A stretch of DNA of 64,000 bases, from assembly GCF_009936375.1 (NCBI RefSeq), contig NZ_AP022332.1:3070501-3134500 (forward strand), written 5' to 3'. Below the pieces are notes generated by a model. That model made no database searches and was not told the DNA's origin. It saw only the letters and a program-made list of their open reading frames with translations. The DNA comes from Methylosinus sp. C49 (lineage in GTDB: Bacteria; Pseudomonadota; Alphaproteobacteria; Rhizobiales; Beijerinckiaceae). Position 1 is the first letter of the stretch. Each line of letters begins with the position of its first letter. Of this stretch, positions 47,810 through 56,859 are shown in pieces. A program made the translations under genes and the position numbers.

Positions 47810-48331
47810 TCACGCATTGCCGCGGCGGCCGGCCTCGAACAGGAACCATATCCGTCTTTCGGCCTCGTCTATGTAATTTTCCAGCAGGCTCGCCGTGGCG
47901 ACGTCGCCGCGCTCGTCGCAGAGGGAATGCGCCTCGCGCATGCGCGCGGCCAGCGCGCCATTGTCGTCGCGCAGCTCCGCCAGCATGTCCTGTGGATCGA
48001 CATAATCGGCGTCATTGTCGAGAATGCGCTGCAGCCGGGCGATATGGCCGATCGAGCGCAAGGTGACGCCGCCGACCTTACGCACACGCTCGGCGATTTC
48101 GTCCGTCGTCGCGAAAATCTGCGCGCCCTGCTCGTCGAGCAGCAGATGATAGTCGCGGAAGTGCGGGCCGGAGACGTGCCAGTGGAAATTCTTCGTCTTG
48201 AGATAAAGGGCGAAAACATCCGCCAGCACGGCGTTGAGCGCGCCGGTCAGATCGCGCGTCGCCTCGGGCGAGAAGCCGGTCGGCGTCTCGAGCGCGGCCT
48301 TTTGGCGGGAACGAATTTCACGATTTGTCAT
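47810..48331 (-). CDS. dps: Dps-family DNA-binding ferritin-like protein
   Basis: 173 residues. LYLKTKNFHWHVSGPHFRDY followed by HLLLDEQGAQ gives the inter-subunit ferroxidase His, Asp and Glu residues of Dps. It stores iron and shields DNA under oxidative stress or starvation. A GAGGAG site precedes ATG 48331. No OxyR or Fur box was recognised. It lies downstream of the phosphatidyltransferase gene on the same strand. Confidence 0.94.
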   Translation of the reverse strand: MTNREIRSRQKAALETPTGFSPEATRDLTGALNAVLADVFALYLKTKNFHWHVSGPHFRDYHLLLDEQGAQIFATTDEIAERVRKVGGVTLRSIGHIARLQRILDNDADYVDPQDMLAELRDDNGALAARMREAHSLCDERGDVATASLLENYIDEAERRIWFLFEAGRRGNA

Positions 48332-48467
48332 GCGTCGAAACTCCTCGAGCGGAGGGCTGGATCGCTATGACCAGATATGCCGGCGCGCGCGCCTTCCCAT
48401 GGCTGGGCGCGGAATTTTTGCAGAGCGTGGATTTTTATGGAAGTCGCGGCGGATTTTTCGCAGCGCC

Positions 48468-49220
48468 TCAGCCGGCGGAAACGCCGGGAAGCTCGCGCGC
48501 GGGCTCGGCCGCAGCCGGCTCGGCCGCCGGGCGGCGCGCCGGCAGGCGGTGGATGGTCGCCGATTCCTGGTCGTCGTCGCGGTCCATCCGCGACAGATCC
48601 TGACGCACCATCAGCACGAAGAGCGCGAAGGCGATGGCCGACATCGTTCCGATGGTCACGTCGAGGACGGAGAAGCGCCACAGCCGCGCCTCCACCACCT
48701 GCGGGCCGAGCCAGCAGGCGAAGAGGCTCCAGCCGGCGACCAGAATGCGGAACTCCGTCGCCCCCATGCCGCCATAGGACAGGCGATGCACGCCCGCCGT
48801 CGCCACGCGCAAATAAGTGTAGGAGCTCATCAGCAGATAGAGCGAGAGCACGAAAAGCGCCGACGGAAGCGTGAAATAGGGTGAGACGCCGAGGCCGACC
48901 ACGATCAGGCTCTGCGCGATCAGATCGCTCGAATGATCGAGGAGGAAGCCGTAGCGCGGACGCTCGATCCCGCGGTAGCGGGCCAGAGTGCCGTCGAGCG
49001 AATCGCCGAACCAGTTCAGGAACAGGCCGGCCACCACCAGTGTGAGGAAACCGGCCGACCAATGGCTGAGCGCGAAGCCCGCCGCCGTCATCGCCGCGCC
49101 GACCAGCCCGGCCGCCGTCAGATGATCCGGCGTGGTCCAGGCGGGGAGCCGCGGAGCCAGCGCCTGCAGCACGCGCCGCTCGCCGATCGCCAAAAGGCTC
49201 GTGTTCAATCGGTTCGCCAA
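48468..49220 (-). CDS. CDP-alcohol phosphatidyltransferase, intact active site
   Basis: 250 residues with about six TM helices. The catalytic motif is complete: GDSLDGTLARYRGIERPRYG followed by FLLDHSSD, giving D-x2-DG-x2-AR-x9-G-x3-D-x3-D. Such enzymes move a phosphatidyl or phospho-alcohol group from a CDP donor. Donor and acceptor are unknown. The tail is Ala/Pro/Glu-rich. The TTG start at 49220 has GAGGGGG 4 bases upstream. A full-length homologue with a broken motif is at 53879. It is downstream of the Wza-like gene on the same strand. Confidence 0.88.
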   Translation of the reverse strand: MANRLNTSLLAIGERRVLQALAPRLPAWTTPDHLTAAGLVGAAMTAAGFALSHWSAGFLTLVVAGLFLNWFGDSLDGTLARYRGIERPRYGFLLDHSSDLIAQSLIVVGLGVSPYFTLPSALFVLSLYLLMSSYTYLRVATAGVHRLSYGGMGATEFRILVAGWSLFACWLGPQVVEARLWRFSVLDVTIGTMSAIAFALFVLMVRQDLSRMDRDDDQESATIHRLPARRPAAEPAAAEPARELPGVSAG

Positions 49221-49410
49221 GAAACCCCCTCGAAAACCAAGCCCGCCCTCGCAGCCCAGACCGTGGCGAGACAGTATCGCCGGGGGCCGCGCGTCTTTTG
49301 CACCGCAATATACCGACCTTCAGCTTGCCCGCGGCTGGCCCTCGCGTCAATCGCTATCGAGCCTCCGACCGAATTTCAGACGTCCCGATAAAGGCTTCGC
49401 GCGTAAGTGG

Positions 49411-50583
49411 TCATTTCACCGCAGCGCCGACCGCGGCGCCCTGAATCGCCGGCTGCGTCAGCATGGAGACGAGCTGGAACGCCTTGGCGATCTCGGTCAC
49501 AGGCGCATTGGACACATACAATATGTCCTTGTCCCGCATCGCGAACCGACGCGCCGTGAACAGGGACGCCGGATTGCGCATGTCGAGATGATAGGCGACC
49601 GGGATCAGCCGTTGCGAGGCCAGCAGCGGCGAAACGGTCGGATAATCCGCGATCACCGCCGTCTGCTCATAGCGCAGCACGAACAAGCCGCTCGGATCGG
49701 CGCGCTGGTCCGCGAGGCCGCCGGCCTTGCCGATCGCCTCCTCCAGAGTGATTCCCCGCGCGTCGAAAGGCACCACGGCGTTGGCCCCGGTCGCGCCGGC
49801 GACGGTAAAAGTCTGCGGCGTGCGCTCCACCGTCAGCACATCGCCCGGACGCACGAAAATATTCTCGCGCGGATTGGCCAGCAGCGCCTGGATCGGAGCC
49901 CGCGCGGTGCGGTCGCCGCGCGTCAGGCTGACGAAGGTCTCGTGCACCGGCGAGCGGAAGCCGCCGGCCTGGGCGATGACGTCCATCACACGGTCGCCGC
50001 GCAGCGTCAGCGGCACGCGCGCGCCCTGCGTCACCTCGCCCGTCACCGTCGCCGTATTGCTGATGTTGCGCGACACATTGACCAGCGCCTGCGGCTCGAT
50101 CGCCTTGCCGCGCAGCCGCTCGATAATGACCGCCTCCACCTCCTGCTGGGTGCGGCCGGCGACCTGTATGCGCCCGGCGTAGGGAACCGTCACCGAGCCG
50201 TCACGCCCCACCGTCTGATCGGGAATCGCCGCCGAGCGTGAGCCCGGACTGGTTCGATCCATCGCCGGCGAGGAGAAGAGGCCGCCCGCGGCCGCCTCCC
50301 AAAGAGTGATCTGCAGCGTGTCGCCGACGCCGATCGGCTGCGAGGCCGGCGGACGATAATCGCCGAAGGAGCCGCGCAGGCCGGGCGCGCCATGCTTGGC
50401 CAGCGCCGCCACCACCTGCCCGTCGATCTCGACGAGGGCAAAGGCCGTCTCCGGCTGCGATTCGCTCGGCATGCCGGCGGTCATCACCGCATCGCCGGAA
50501 GGGCCGCTGCCCGGGAGCAGGCTGCAGCCGGAAAGCGAAGCAGCCGCCAAAACACCGAAAATACGAAGCGTCTTCAAAACCAC
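49411..50583 (-). CDS. Wza-like polysaccharide export lipoprotein
   Basis: About 390 residues: a lipoprotein signal (VLAAASLSGC, Cys near residue 20), a polysaccharide-export domain (PIGVGDTLQITLWE, GRDGSVTVPYAGRIQVAGRT) and SLBB-type repeats (VTGEVTQGARVPLTLRGDRV, RPGDVLTVERTPQTFTVAGA). Family members form the outer-membrane channel for capsule or exopolysaccharide. GTG 50583 gives a neat 20-residue signal; TTG 50598 is the alternative. No Wzc or Wzx/Wzy gene is nearby. Confidence 0.9.
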   Translation of the reverse strand: MVLKTLRIFGVLAAASLSGCSLLPGSGPSGDAVMTAGMPSESQPETAFALVEIDGQVVAALAKHGAPGLRGSFGDYRPPASQPIGVGDTLQITLWEAAAGGLFSSPAMDRTSPGSRSAAIPDQTVGRDGSVTVPYAGRIQVAGRTQQEVEAVIIERLRGKAIEPQALVNVSRNISNTATVTGEVTQGARVPLTLRGDRVMDVIAQAGGFRSPVHETFVSLTRGDRTARAPIQALLANPRENIFVRPGDVLTVERTPQTFTVAGATGANAVVPFDARGITLEEAIGKAGGLADQRADPSGLFVLRYEQTAVIADYPTVSPLLASQRLIPVAYHLDMRNPASLFTARRFAMRDKDILYVSNAPVTEIAKAFQLVSMLTQPAIQGAAVGAAVK

Positions 50584-50721
50584 GCCGCCCCCGACCAATG
50601 CTCCGAGCCGCTCCCGGAGCTTCGCCGCGCGCCCAAATGACCCTGTCTCTTTGGCGAAGACAAGGCCCGACGCACGGCGCCGGCGCTTTATCGCGCAGCT
50701 GTGGCCCGTGTGCTACAGGGC

Positions 50722-50729
50722 ATGGTTAA
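50722..50729 (-). promoter_or_regulatory. Possible CtrA half-site upstream of the Wza-like gene
   Basis: TTAACCAT reads on the minus strand 139 bases before the Wza-like start, within a 244-base gap. It matches the CtrA half-site known from Caulobacter. An 8-base match alone is weak evidence. Confidence 0.3.
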
Positions 50730-50827
50730 CAAAATACAGGCGCCTCGAGATCGGCTCTCGCGGAAGGAATTCGGATTTCCGACGCGAATTCCGACCGATC
50801 GGAGGATTTTCGCTCGCGAGAGAGCGC

Positions 50828-51934
50828 TCAAGCGGCCGCGACGACGGCGTCCGTGAAAATATCGTTGTAGATATCGATGGTGCGCCGAAAGCCCTCGGCG
50901 ATGCCGATGCGCGGACGCCAGCCCAGCGTCTCCAACCGCGTCGTGTCTGGAGCGGAACGCTGAACCACGCTCGGCAGATAGCCCGAGAGCGGAACGCTCG
51001 AGCGCAGCGACAGGCCACGCTCGGGATAGAGGCCGACCAAAGTCTCGGCGAGCCCGCGGACCGAAGCGACCGCCTCGCCATTGCCGACATTATAGGCGTG
51101 GCCGGCCTCGCCATTCAGCAGCACGGCGAAGAAGGCGCGCGCCGCATCGGCGAGATAGCAGAAGGCGCGTTCGGCCGATCCGTCGCTGTTGAGGACGATG
51201 TCCCGCCCCGTCACAATGTCGCGCACGAAATCCGCGAAGACGCGGCCGTCGTCGAGCCGCATGCCCGGCCCATAAGTATGGAAGGGCCGCACGATCACCG
51301 CCTGCGTCCCATATTGCGCGCAATGGGCGACGCAGAGCGTCTCCCCCATGCGCTTCGACTCGGCGTAGCAGGCGCGCTGCGTCGCTGGATCGAGCCGGCC
51401 GAAGACCGTCTCCTCCACCGGCTGGGCCTGCGGCGGCAGCGCGCCATAGACCTCGGAGCTGGAAAAATAGAGGAAACAGGAGGCGTTCTTGCGCCGCGCG
51501 AGATCGAGCAGGCGCGAGGTCCCGATCACATTGGGCGCCGCCGTGCCGACCGGATCGACTCCATAATAACGCGGGCTCGCTTGGCTGGCGGCGTGGACGA
51601 TCATATCGACCGCGCCGGGCGGATCGAAGGGCTCCACCACATCGCCTTCGACGATCGTGAGAGCGCGATTGTCGAGATGCGCGCGAAAGCGGCGCTCGGC
51701 CTTTTCCCGCGAACGAACCAGCGCCAGCACATTCGGGCCGTTGTCGGGGCGGCTTTCGGCGAGGGCGAGCAGAGTGTCGACCATCATCGCCGGCAGAAAG
51801 CCATTGGCCCCGGTCACGAGAATGGTGCGCCCGGCGAGCCGCTCCCAGGGCAGATCGGCGGCGAGAATATCGGCGATATCCGCGCGATACAGCGGATGAT
51901 TCAGCAAAAGCGCGCCATCGGGAGCCGCATTCAT
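50828..51934 (-). CDS. NAD-dependent epimerase/dehydratase (extended SDR)
   Basis: 368 residues: an NAD Rossmann motif TILVTGANGFLPAMMVDTLL (about residue 38), YFSSSEVYGALP with the catalytic Ser, and YAESKRMGETL with the Tyr-x3-Lys pair. GANGFLP deviates slightly from GxxGxxG. It probably acts on a nucleotide sugar. ATG 51934 overlaps the tktC-like stop by 4 bases (ATGA), so it is co-translated with the transketolase subunits. Confidence 0.88.
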   Translation of the reverse strand: MNAAPDGALLLNHPLYRADIADILAADLPWERLAGRTILVTGANGFLPAMMVDTLLALAESRPDNGPNVLALVRSREKAERRFRAHLDNRALTIVEGDVVEPFDPPGAVDMIVHAASQASPRYYGVDPVGTAAPNVIGTSRLLDLARRKNASCFLYFSSSEVYGALPPQAQPVEETVFGRLDPATQRACYAESKRMGETLCVAHCAQYGTQAVIVRPFHTYGPGMRLDDGRVFADFVRDIVTGRDIVLNSDGSAERAFCYLADAARAFFAVLLNGEAGHAYNVGNGEAVASVRGLAETLVGLYPERGLSLRSSVPLSGYLPSVVQRSAPDTTRLETLGWRPRIGIAEGFRRTIDIYNDIFTDAVVAAA

Positions 51935-52875
51935 GCGCGCGCTCCGATCTTGCGGGCGTCGCGGCCAGCGGCGAGCGCGCGCGCGCGCGCGGCGATGGCG
52001 GCGGGATCGAGCCCGGCTTGGCGGCGCAGCGTCTCGGTGTCGCCGACGAGGCTCGGAAAGGCCTGCGGCGCGGTGAGATCGAGGAAGGCCTCGCCAGTCC
52101 CGCGCGCGAGAAGCGTCTCCATGACGCCGACCGACAGCGGATTGCCGCGATAGCCCTCGAAGACCGACACGACCGGCGCGCCGGTCAGCAGCGCGGCGAA
52201 AGCCTCCGCGGGGAAAGGCTGGACGATCGGAACGCTGACGACAGCGGCCTCGATCCCCTCCCCCGCCAACATCTCCGCCGCAGCGAGACATTGCGTCACC
52301 GAGCCGCCGCTCGCCGCCAAGGTCACATCCCCTCCACGGCGCGCCGCGAAGGCCGCCGTCTGCGGCGAGAAGATCGGCGCGCCATAAGAGGCGCCGCTCT
52401 CGCGGGCGATGCGGAAATAGGCGGGACGCGGATCGTCGAGCAGCGCCGCGTAACAGCGATCGAGCTCGGCGGCGTTGCCCGGATTGGCGACGACGAGATC
52501 GGGCAGCGCCGCCATGATGGTGGCGTCCTCGAGCGCGTGATGCGACGGCCCGAGCGTTCCATAGGAGAAGCCGGCGCCGACGCCGATCAGCCGCACGGCG
52601 CGGCGCTGATAGCAGACATCGTTGCGAATCTGCTCGAGGCAGCGCGCGGTCATGAAGGGCGCGATGGAATAGGCGAAAGGCCGAAAGCCGCTGGCGGCCA
52701 GCGAGGCGGCGACCGAGACCATATTGGCCTCGGCGACGCCCATATTGACGAAGCGCTCGCCGAGCGCCTGCTCGAGCGGCTCGACGAAAGAAAAGCCGAG
52801 ATCGCCTGTGAGAAACACGATTCTGGGATCGACGCTGGCGTCCGCCTCTATGAGCTCGATGATCCGCTTGCGCAT
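51931..52875 (-). CDS. Transketolase, C-terminal subunit
   Basis: 314 residues covering the pyrimidine-binding and C-terminal domains of a split transketolase: RFVNMGVAEANMVSVAASLA carries the catalytic Glu, then SIAPFMTARCLEQIRNDV and GPSHHALEDATIMAALPD. It needs the N-terminal subunit encoded immediately upstream (one shared base, TGATG). Split enzymes of this kind often serve sugar or secondary-metabolite synthesis rather than the pentose-phosphate pathway; the substrate is unknown. Confidence 0.9.
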   Translation of the reverse strand: MRKRIIELIEADASVDPRIVFLTGDLGFSFVEPLEQALGERFVNMGVAEANMVSVAASLAASGFRPFAYSIAPFMTARCLEQIRNDVCYQRRAVRLIGVGAGFSYGTLGPSHHALEDATIMAALPDLVVANPGNAAELDRCYAALLDDPRPAYFRIARESGASYGAPIFSPQTAAFAARRGGDVTLAASGGSVTQCLAAAEMLAGEGIEAAVVSVPIVQPFPAEAFAALLTGAPVVSVFEGYRGNPLSVGVMETLLARGTGEAFLDLTAPQAFPSLVGDTETLRRQAGLDPAAIAARARALAAGRDARKIGARA

Positions 52876-53708
52876 CACGCGAGCTCCAGATCGGCGGCGA
52901 GCGCCGGCTTGTAATGCGAGGCGACGGTGTTCTCTATGCGGGCGACCCCTTTGCCCTTCACCGTATGGGCGAGGATGACGCGCGGACGCCCGCGCGAGGG
53001 CCGCTCGAGGGCAGCGACCAGCGCGGCCCAATCATGGCCGTCGAGCTCGATCGTCTCGAATCCGAAGCTGCGCCATTTGGCGCCGAAAGGCTCGAGGTCC
53101 ATTACCTCGCGCGTCGGCGCCAGCGATTGAATGTGATTGTAATCGACGATGGCGGTGAGCGAGGAGAGCTTGCGCGCGCCGGCGAAGAGCGCCGCCTCCC
53201 AGGTGGAGCCCTCGTCGCATTCGCCGTCGGAGAGAATGCAGAAGACGCGGTGATCGCTTCCGCGCAGACGATGGCCGAGCGCAAAGCCCGTCGCCAGCGA
53301 CAGGCCATGGCCGAGCGAGCCGGAAGTGGCGTCTATGGCGGGGACCGCCTCGGTGAGGCCGACATGCCCCCAGAGCGGCGTGCCGTTCTGCAGATAGACG
53401 TCGAGCAGGCCGGGCTCGACGAGGCCATATTGCTCGAGCGAGGCGTAATAGGCCATGGCCGCATGGCCCTTGGAGAGAATGACGCGGTCGCGCTCCGTCG
53501 CGCGGGCGGTCGCCGGGCGCAGATCGGAAACCGCCAGCACGGCGTCGAGAATCTCGACGACTCCGAGCGAGGAGCCGAGATGGGCGGAGTTGGCGCTGTA
53601 AGACATGGAAATGACGCGCCGTCGCGCCGCAGCGCAACGCGCGGCCGCCGCCTCGTCATTCAATAGGGGCGAATGTTTCCGGCCCTGCGCCGAGCCTGCT
53701 CTCGCCAT
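52875..53708 (-). CDS. Transketolase, N-terminal (TPP-binding) subunit
   Basis: 277 residues: SYSANSAHLGSSLGVVEIL and SKGHAAMAYYASLEQYG are typical, and the TPP/Mg motif is SDGECDEGSTWEAALFAGAR with the second Asn in VDYNHIQ. HTVKGKGV closes the domain. It pairs with the C-terminal subunit downstream. ATG 53708 starts the five-gene minus-strand series that leads to the phosphatidyltransferase gene. Confidence 0.9.
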   Translation of the reverse strand: MARAGSAQGRKHSPLLNDEAAAARCAAARRRVISMSYSANSAHLGSSLGVVEILDAVLAVSDLRPATARATERDRVILSKGHAAMAYYASLEQYGLVEPGLLDVYLQNGTPLWGHVGLTEAVPAIDATSGSLGHGLSLATGFALGHRLRGSDHRVFCILSDGECDEGSTWEAALFAGARKLSSLTAIVDYNHIQSLAPTREVMDLEPFGAKWRSFGFETIELDGHDWAALVAALERPSRGRPRVILAHTVKGKGVARIENTVASHYKPALAADLELA

Positions 53709-53878
53709 CGGTCATGTCCTCGCCATTTTCGCGAGCACTATGCCTTTCGAAAGGTTAACGCTTGGCTTAAGGCCAGCGACTATCGCTCGGGCTTGCGCGC
53801 CGACGACGATATGCGACAATGGTAAAATCGTCCGAAGCGCAAATGATCTGGCGGAGGCAACCGCGGAGTGCGTCGCAC
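53709..53878. promoter_or_regulatory. Divergent promoter region, transketolase / CDP-alcohol transferase homologue
   Basis: A 170-base gap between divergent genes. It holds TTAA-N8-TTAA at 53755-53770, one base off the CtrA spacing (N7), and GGTTAAC. No clear -10/-35 set was found. Confidence 0.25.
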
Positions 53879-54550
53879 ATGAAGACCGCCGATCATAAAG
53901 CCGGGCATTATCAGAGCTTTCTGGCTCCGGCCGAACAAAGGCTCGTGCGCGCGATCGTGATCGAGCTGCCGGAATCCGTGACGCCTCTGCAGCTGACCCA
54001 CATCGGATTGTTCGGGGCCTGCGTCGCCGCCCTGGCGCTCATCGGCTGCCGCTGGTCGGCGCTGTGGATGCCGCTGATCCCGCTCGGCGTTTTCCTCAAC
54101 TGGTTCGGCGCGGCGCTGGACGGCCGGCTGGCGCTGCATCGCAAGGCCGCCGATCCGCAGCTCGGCCTCGTCGAGCACACGTTCGATCTCTTCTCGCAAA
54201 TATTGCTGATCCTCGCCTTCGGCCTGTCGCCCTTCTTGTCGATGGAGTCGGCCTTCATCGTTCTGATCTGTTATCTGCTCTTCTCGGCCTATACTTATAT
54301 TCGCGCAATCGTCCGCCACGTTCAGCAAATGGCCTATATCGGCCTCGGCGCGACCGAGTTCCGCCTGCTGATGGCGCTGTGGCCCTTCGCCGCCCACGTC
54401 ATGGGAATAGACGGGACCAATGACGTCGGCTCGTCCCGGCTCGACGCAGCCATCATGATCTTGGCGGGCTTCGCCATTTGCGGCCTCGCCATAAAGGCGC
54501 TCACCGATGCGCGCCGGGTCGCGATGGACGAAAGCGGCCGGGGCGTCTGA
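53879..54550 (+). CDS. CDP-alcohol phosphatidyltransferase homologue with degenerate active site
   Basis: 223 residues. It aligns along its length with the protein at 48468-49220 (NWFG..LDG..A, then SAYTYIR / SSYTYLR and GLGATEFRLL / GMGATEFRIL). The active motif is altered: the first Asp is Ala78, the Arg of AR is Leu86 and the third Asp is Glu99; the second Asp and Asp103 remain. Catalysis by the usual two-metal mechanism looks unlikely. It may regulate, pair with or scaffold the intact enzyme. Six TM helices are kept, and the frame is open, so it is not a decayed pseudogene. Confidence 0.82.
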   Translation: MKTADHKAGHYQSFLAPAEQRLVRAIVIELPESVTPLQLTHIGLFGACVAALALIGCRWSALWMPLIPLGVFLNWFGAALDGRLALHRKAADPQLGLVEHTFDLFSQILLILAFGLSPFLSMESAFIVLICYLLFSAYTYIRAIVRHVQQMAYIGLGATEFRLLMALWPFAAHVMGIDGTNDVGSSRLDAAIMILAGFAICGLAIKALTDARRVAMDESGRGV

Positions 54551-54769
54551 GCCCGGCCGGCAACCGCCTTTTCCTTAAAAAAAGCCCGCTTCGGCTCGAA
54601 AGGCTTCGCGCGCCGGCGCGAACGTCGCTATGGACGCCTGCTGAGGACAGAGGAAAATAGTTTCCGAGCATTTTCTGATTCGCGTCCCGTCGGCGGGGCA
54701 GTTTTTCCCGCTGGCGAAACGATGCGGATAGAATTGTCTCGGCGGCCGAGGCGGGAGAGACGGACCAAG

Positions 54770-55891
54770 ATGAAACTCGATTCGAGAAGCTGGGCTTTGG
54801 TCGCGAGCTGTGCGCTCGTCGCGGCCGCAGGCATGTTCGCTCTGAGCCGGGCCGGCTTTTTCTCGGCGCCGGATCCCTCCTCGCTCTGGTCATGGTCGCT
54901 CGACAATTGGGAGACGACGGCCGTCGGCGCCTCCGGCGAGCGCTTTCGCATCGCCCATGAGCCGCTCGCTCTGGCGCGCAATCTGGCGCTGATCTCCGTC
55001 TCCTTCATCGGCCTCGTGCTGGGAACGCCGCGCGTGGTGGAAATCGTCACGCGCTCGGGGCGCGGCGGCGGCGCGGTCGCTGGAGGAACGCCGGAGGAGC
55101 TCGCCAAGACTCGGCGGCTGATCGACGGCGAGCTCGGCACGATTCTCACTCTGGTGCGCTCGCATCTCGACAGCAACAAGACCTATTCCGCCGCCCTCGC
55201 GAAAGGCCATAAGGAGCTCACCACGACGACGAGCCCGGATCAGATCCGCGCTGCCATCGTGCTGCTGATCGCCGAAAATCAGAAGATGCTGCGCGAGACC
55301 GAGGAGCATCAGCGCCGGCTGGAGGACTCGCAGCGACAGATCACGCAATTGCGCGCCGAGCTGGCCGAGACGCAGGAGCTCAATGTCCGAGATTCGCTGA
55401 CGCAAGTGTTCACGCGCCGCCATTTCGACGACACGCTGGCGCGCGAGGCGAAGCTCGCGGCTTCGACGGCGAGCGCCTTGAGCCTCATCATGGCCGATAT
55501 CGATCATTTCAAGAAGATCAACGACGGCCACGGCCATCTCATCGGCGACGAGGTGCTGAAGAACTTCGCCAGGACGATGACCAAGCATGTCGAGGAGAAG
55601 GACACGGTCGCGCGCTATGGCGGCGAGGAGTTCGCGATCATCATGCCCTCCGTCTCCTTCGCCGAGGCGAAAATGGCGGCCGAGCGCATTCGCACGGAAT
55701 TCGAGAATAAGAAATGGGCGATCAAGGGCGGCGCGCCGATCGGGCGCATCACCGCCTCCTTCGGCGTCGCCCAGCTCGCCCCGCGCGAGAGCGCGGAGAG
55801 CCTGATTCAGCGCGCAGACGCCAAGCTCTATGTCTCCAAATCGCGCGGGCGCAATCTCGTCACTGTCGACGCCGATCTCTCGCCCCGTTGA
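54770..55891 (+). CDS. Membrane-anchored diguanylate cyclase (GGDEF)
   Basis: 373 residues: TM1 (about 8-30), a short loop, TM2 (about 68-85), a helical/coiled-coil linker (about 150-205) and a GGDEF domain with DSLTQVFTRRHFDDTL, MADIDHFKKINDGHGHLIGD and active site RYGGEEF. It should make c-di-GMP. The inhibitory I-site (RxxD) is absent: the position reads EEKD. ATG 54770 has GGGAGAG upstream; an in-frame ATG at 54722 would add 16 residues. Confidence 0.92.
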   Translation: MKLDSRSWALVASCALVAAAGMFALSRAGFFSAPDPSSLWSWSLDNWETTAVGASGERFRIAHEPLALARNLALISVSFIGLVLGTPRVVEIVTRSGRGGGAVAGGTPEELAKTRRLIDGELGTILTLVRSHLDSNKTYSAALAKGHKELTTTTSPDQIRAAIVLLIAENQKMLRETEEHQRRLEDSQRQITQLRAELAETQELNVRDSLTQVFTRRHFDDTLAREAKLAASTASALSLIMADIDHFKKINDGHGHLIGDEVLKNFARTMTKHVEEKDTVARYGGEEFAIIMPSVSFAEAKMAAERIRTEFENKKWAIKGGAPIGRITASFGVAQLAPRESAESLIQRADAKLYVSKSRGRNLVTVDADLSPR

Positions 55892-55963
55892 ATATTTCGA
55901 CCAGACTGGTAGATTTATTCGACGTGGCGCGCGAGGCGCTTTTCCCCACTGAAGGCGACGAGC

Positions 55964-56821
55964 ATGGAGACGAGCCGTTCCGGCGCTCCGGCCGATAGCG
56001 CGGCGACGATCGCCGAGCTTTTCTATCTGAAGCCGACCGACACAAAGCCGGTCTCCTATACATTCGAGCCGCCGCCGGGCGCGGGCTGGCAGAGCGGCGA
56101 ATATTTGCCGCAGCAGACCAGAATTGCCGATGCGCGCCGCCACGCCGCGGACGCCGCCATCGATCGCGAAGGATTCCAGCTCCTCGAGGCGCCGACTCTG
56201 GTCGAGGACTTCTGGAGCGAGGCGCAATTGCGCGCGATCTATTATCCCGAGACCGAGGCGCTGCTGAAGCGGGCGCTCGGCGCGCGCGACGTCCATATCT
56301 TCGACCATACGCTGCGCAAGCGCATGCGCCCCGGCCCAATGAGCTTTAGGCGCTCGGTCGACGGCTCGCCGCGCGAGCCCGTGGGCCGCGCCCATGTCGA
56401 TCAGACGCTCGACTCCGCGCCCAAGCGCCTGCGCGAGATCATGGGAGATGCGGCCGAGCGCTTCTCGCGCCCGCGCTTCGCCATCATCAATGTCTGGCGG
56501 CCCTTGTTCGGCCCAGTGGAGGACGCGCCGCTGGCCGTCTGCGACGCGCGCAGCCTCGCGCCGGACGATCTCGTCGCCTGCGATCTCGTCTTCCGCGACC
56601 GGCGCGGCGAGACCTACGCCCTCGCCTATTCGCCGCAGCAGCGCTGGTTCTATTATCCGCGCATGCGGCGCGGCGAGGTTCTGCTGCTCAAATGCTATGA
56701 TTCCCGCGCCGATGTGGCGCGTTTTTCGCCTCACACCGCCTTCGACGATCCGGCGACGCCGCAGGGCGCCCGCCCGCGCGAGAGCATAGAGCTGCGCTGC
56801 TTCGTCGCTTTCGACGACTGA
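55964..56821 (+). CDS. CmcJ/NvfI-family oxygenase
   Basis: 285 residues. The pattern matches the CmcJ/AsaB/NvfI group: HIFDHTLRKR, GRAHVDQT (H-x-D iron ligands, about residues 145-147), RFAIINVWRPLFGPVEDAPL and, near the end, ADVARFSPHTAFDDP with the distal His, then RESIELRCFVAF with an Arg that could bind a 2-oxo acid. Known members act in cephamycin and fungal meroterpenoid synthesis. Substrate here is unknown. It lies 38 bases before an SDR gene, so they are probably one operon. Confidence 0.8.
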   Translation: METSRSGAPADSAATIAELFYLKPTDTKPVSYTFEPPPGAGWQSGEYLPQQTRIADARRHAADAAIDREGFQLLEAPTLVEDFWSEAQLRAIYYPETEALLKRALGARDVHIFDHTLRKRMRPGPMSFRRSVDGSPREPVGRAHVDQTLDSAPKRLREIMGDAAERFSRPRFAIINVWRPLFGPVEDAPLAVCDARSLAPDDLVACDLVFRDRRGETYALAYSPQQRWFYYPRMRRGEVLLLKCYDSRADVARFSPHTAFDDPATPQGARPRESIELRCFVAFDD

Positions 56822-56859
56822 CCCTCGCCGCAAATGCGGCCGAGCCTCGAGGACGAAAA

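Noticed and set aside
53755..53770. CtrA-like TTAA-N8-TTAA site in the divergent transketolase promoter
   Set aside because: Spacing is 8, not the required 7, so it is not called as a site.
54575..54605. Run of A with short stem that could be a minus-strand terminator
   Set aside because: The stem is only 4 base pairs and there is no minus-strand gene upstream to terminate.
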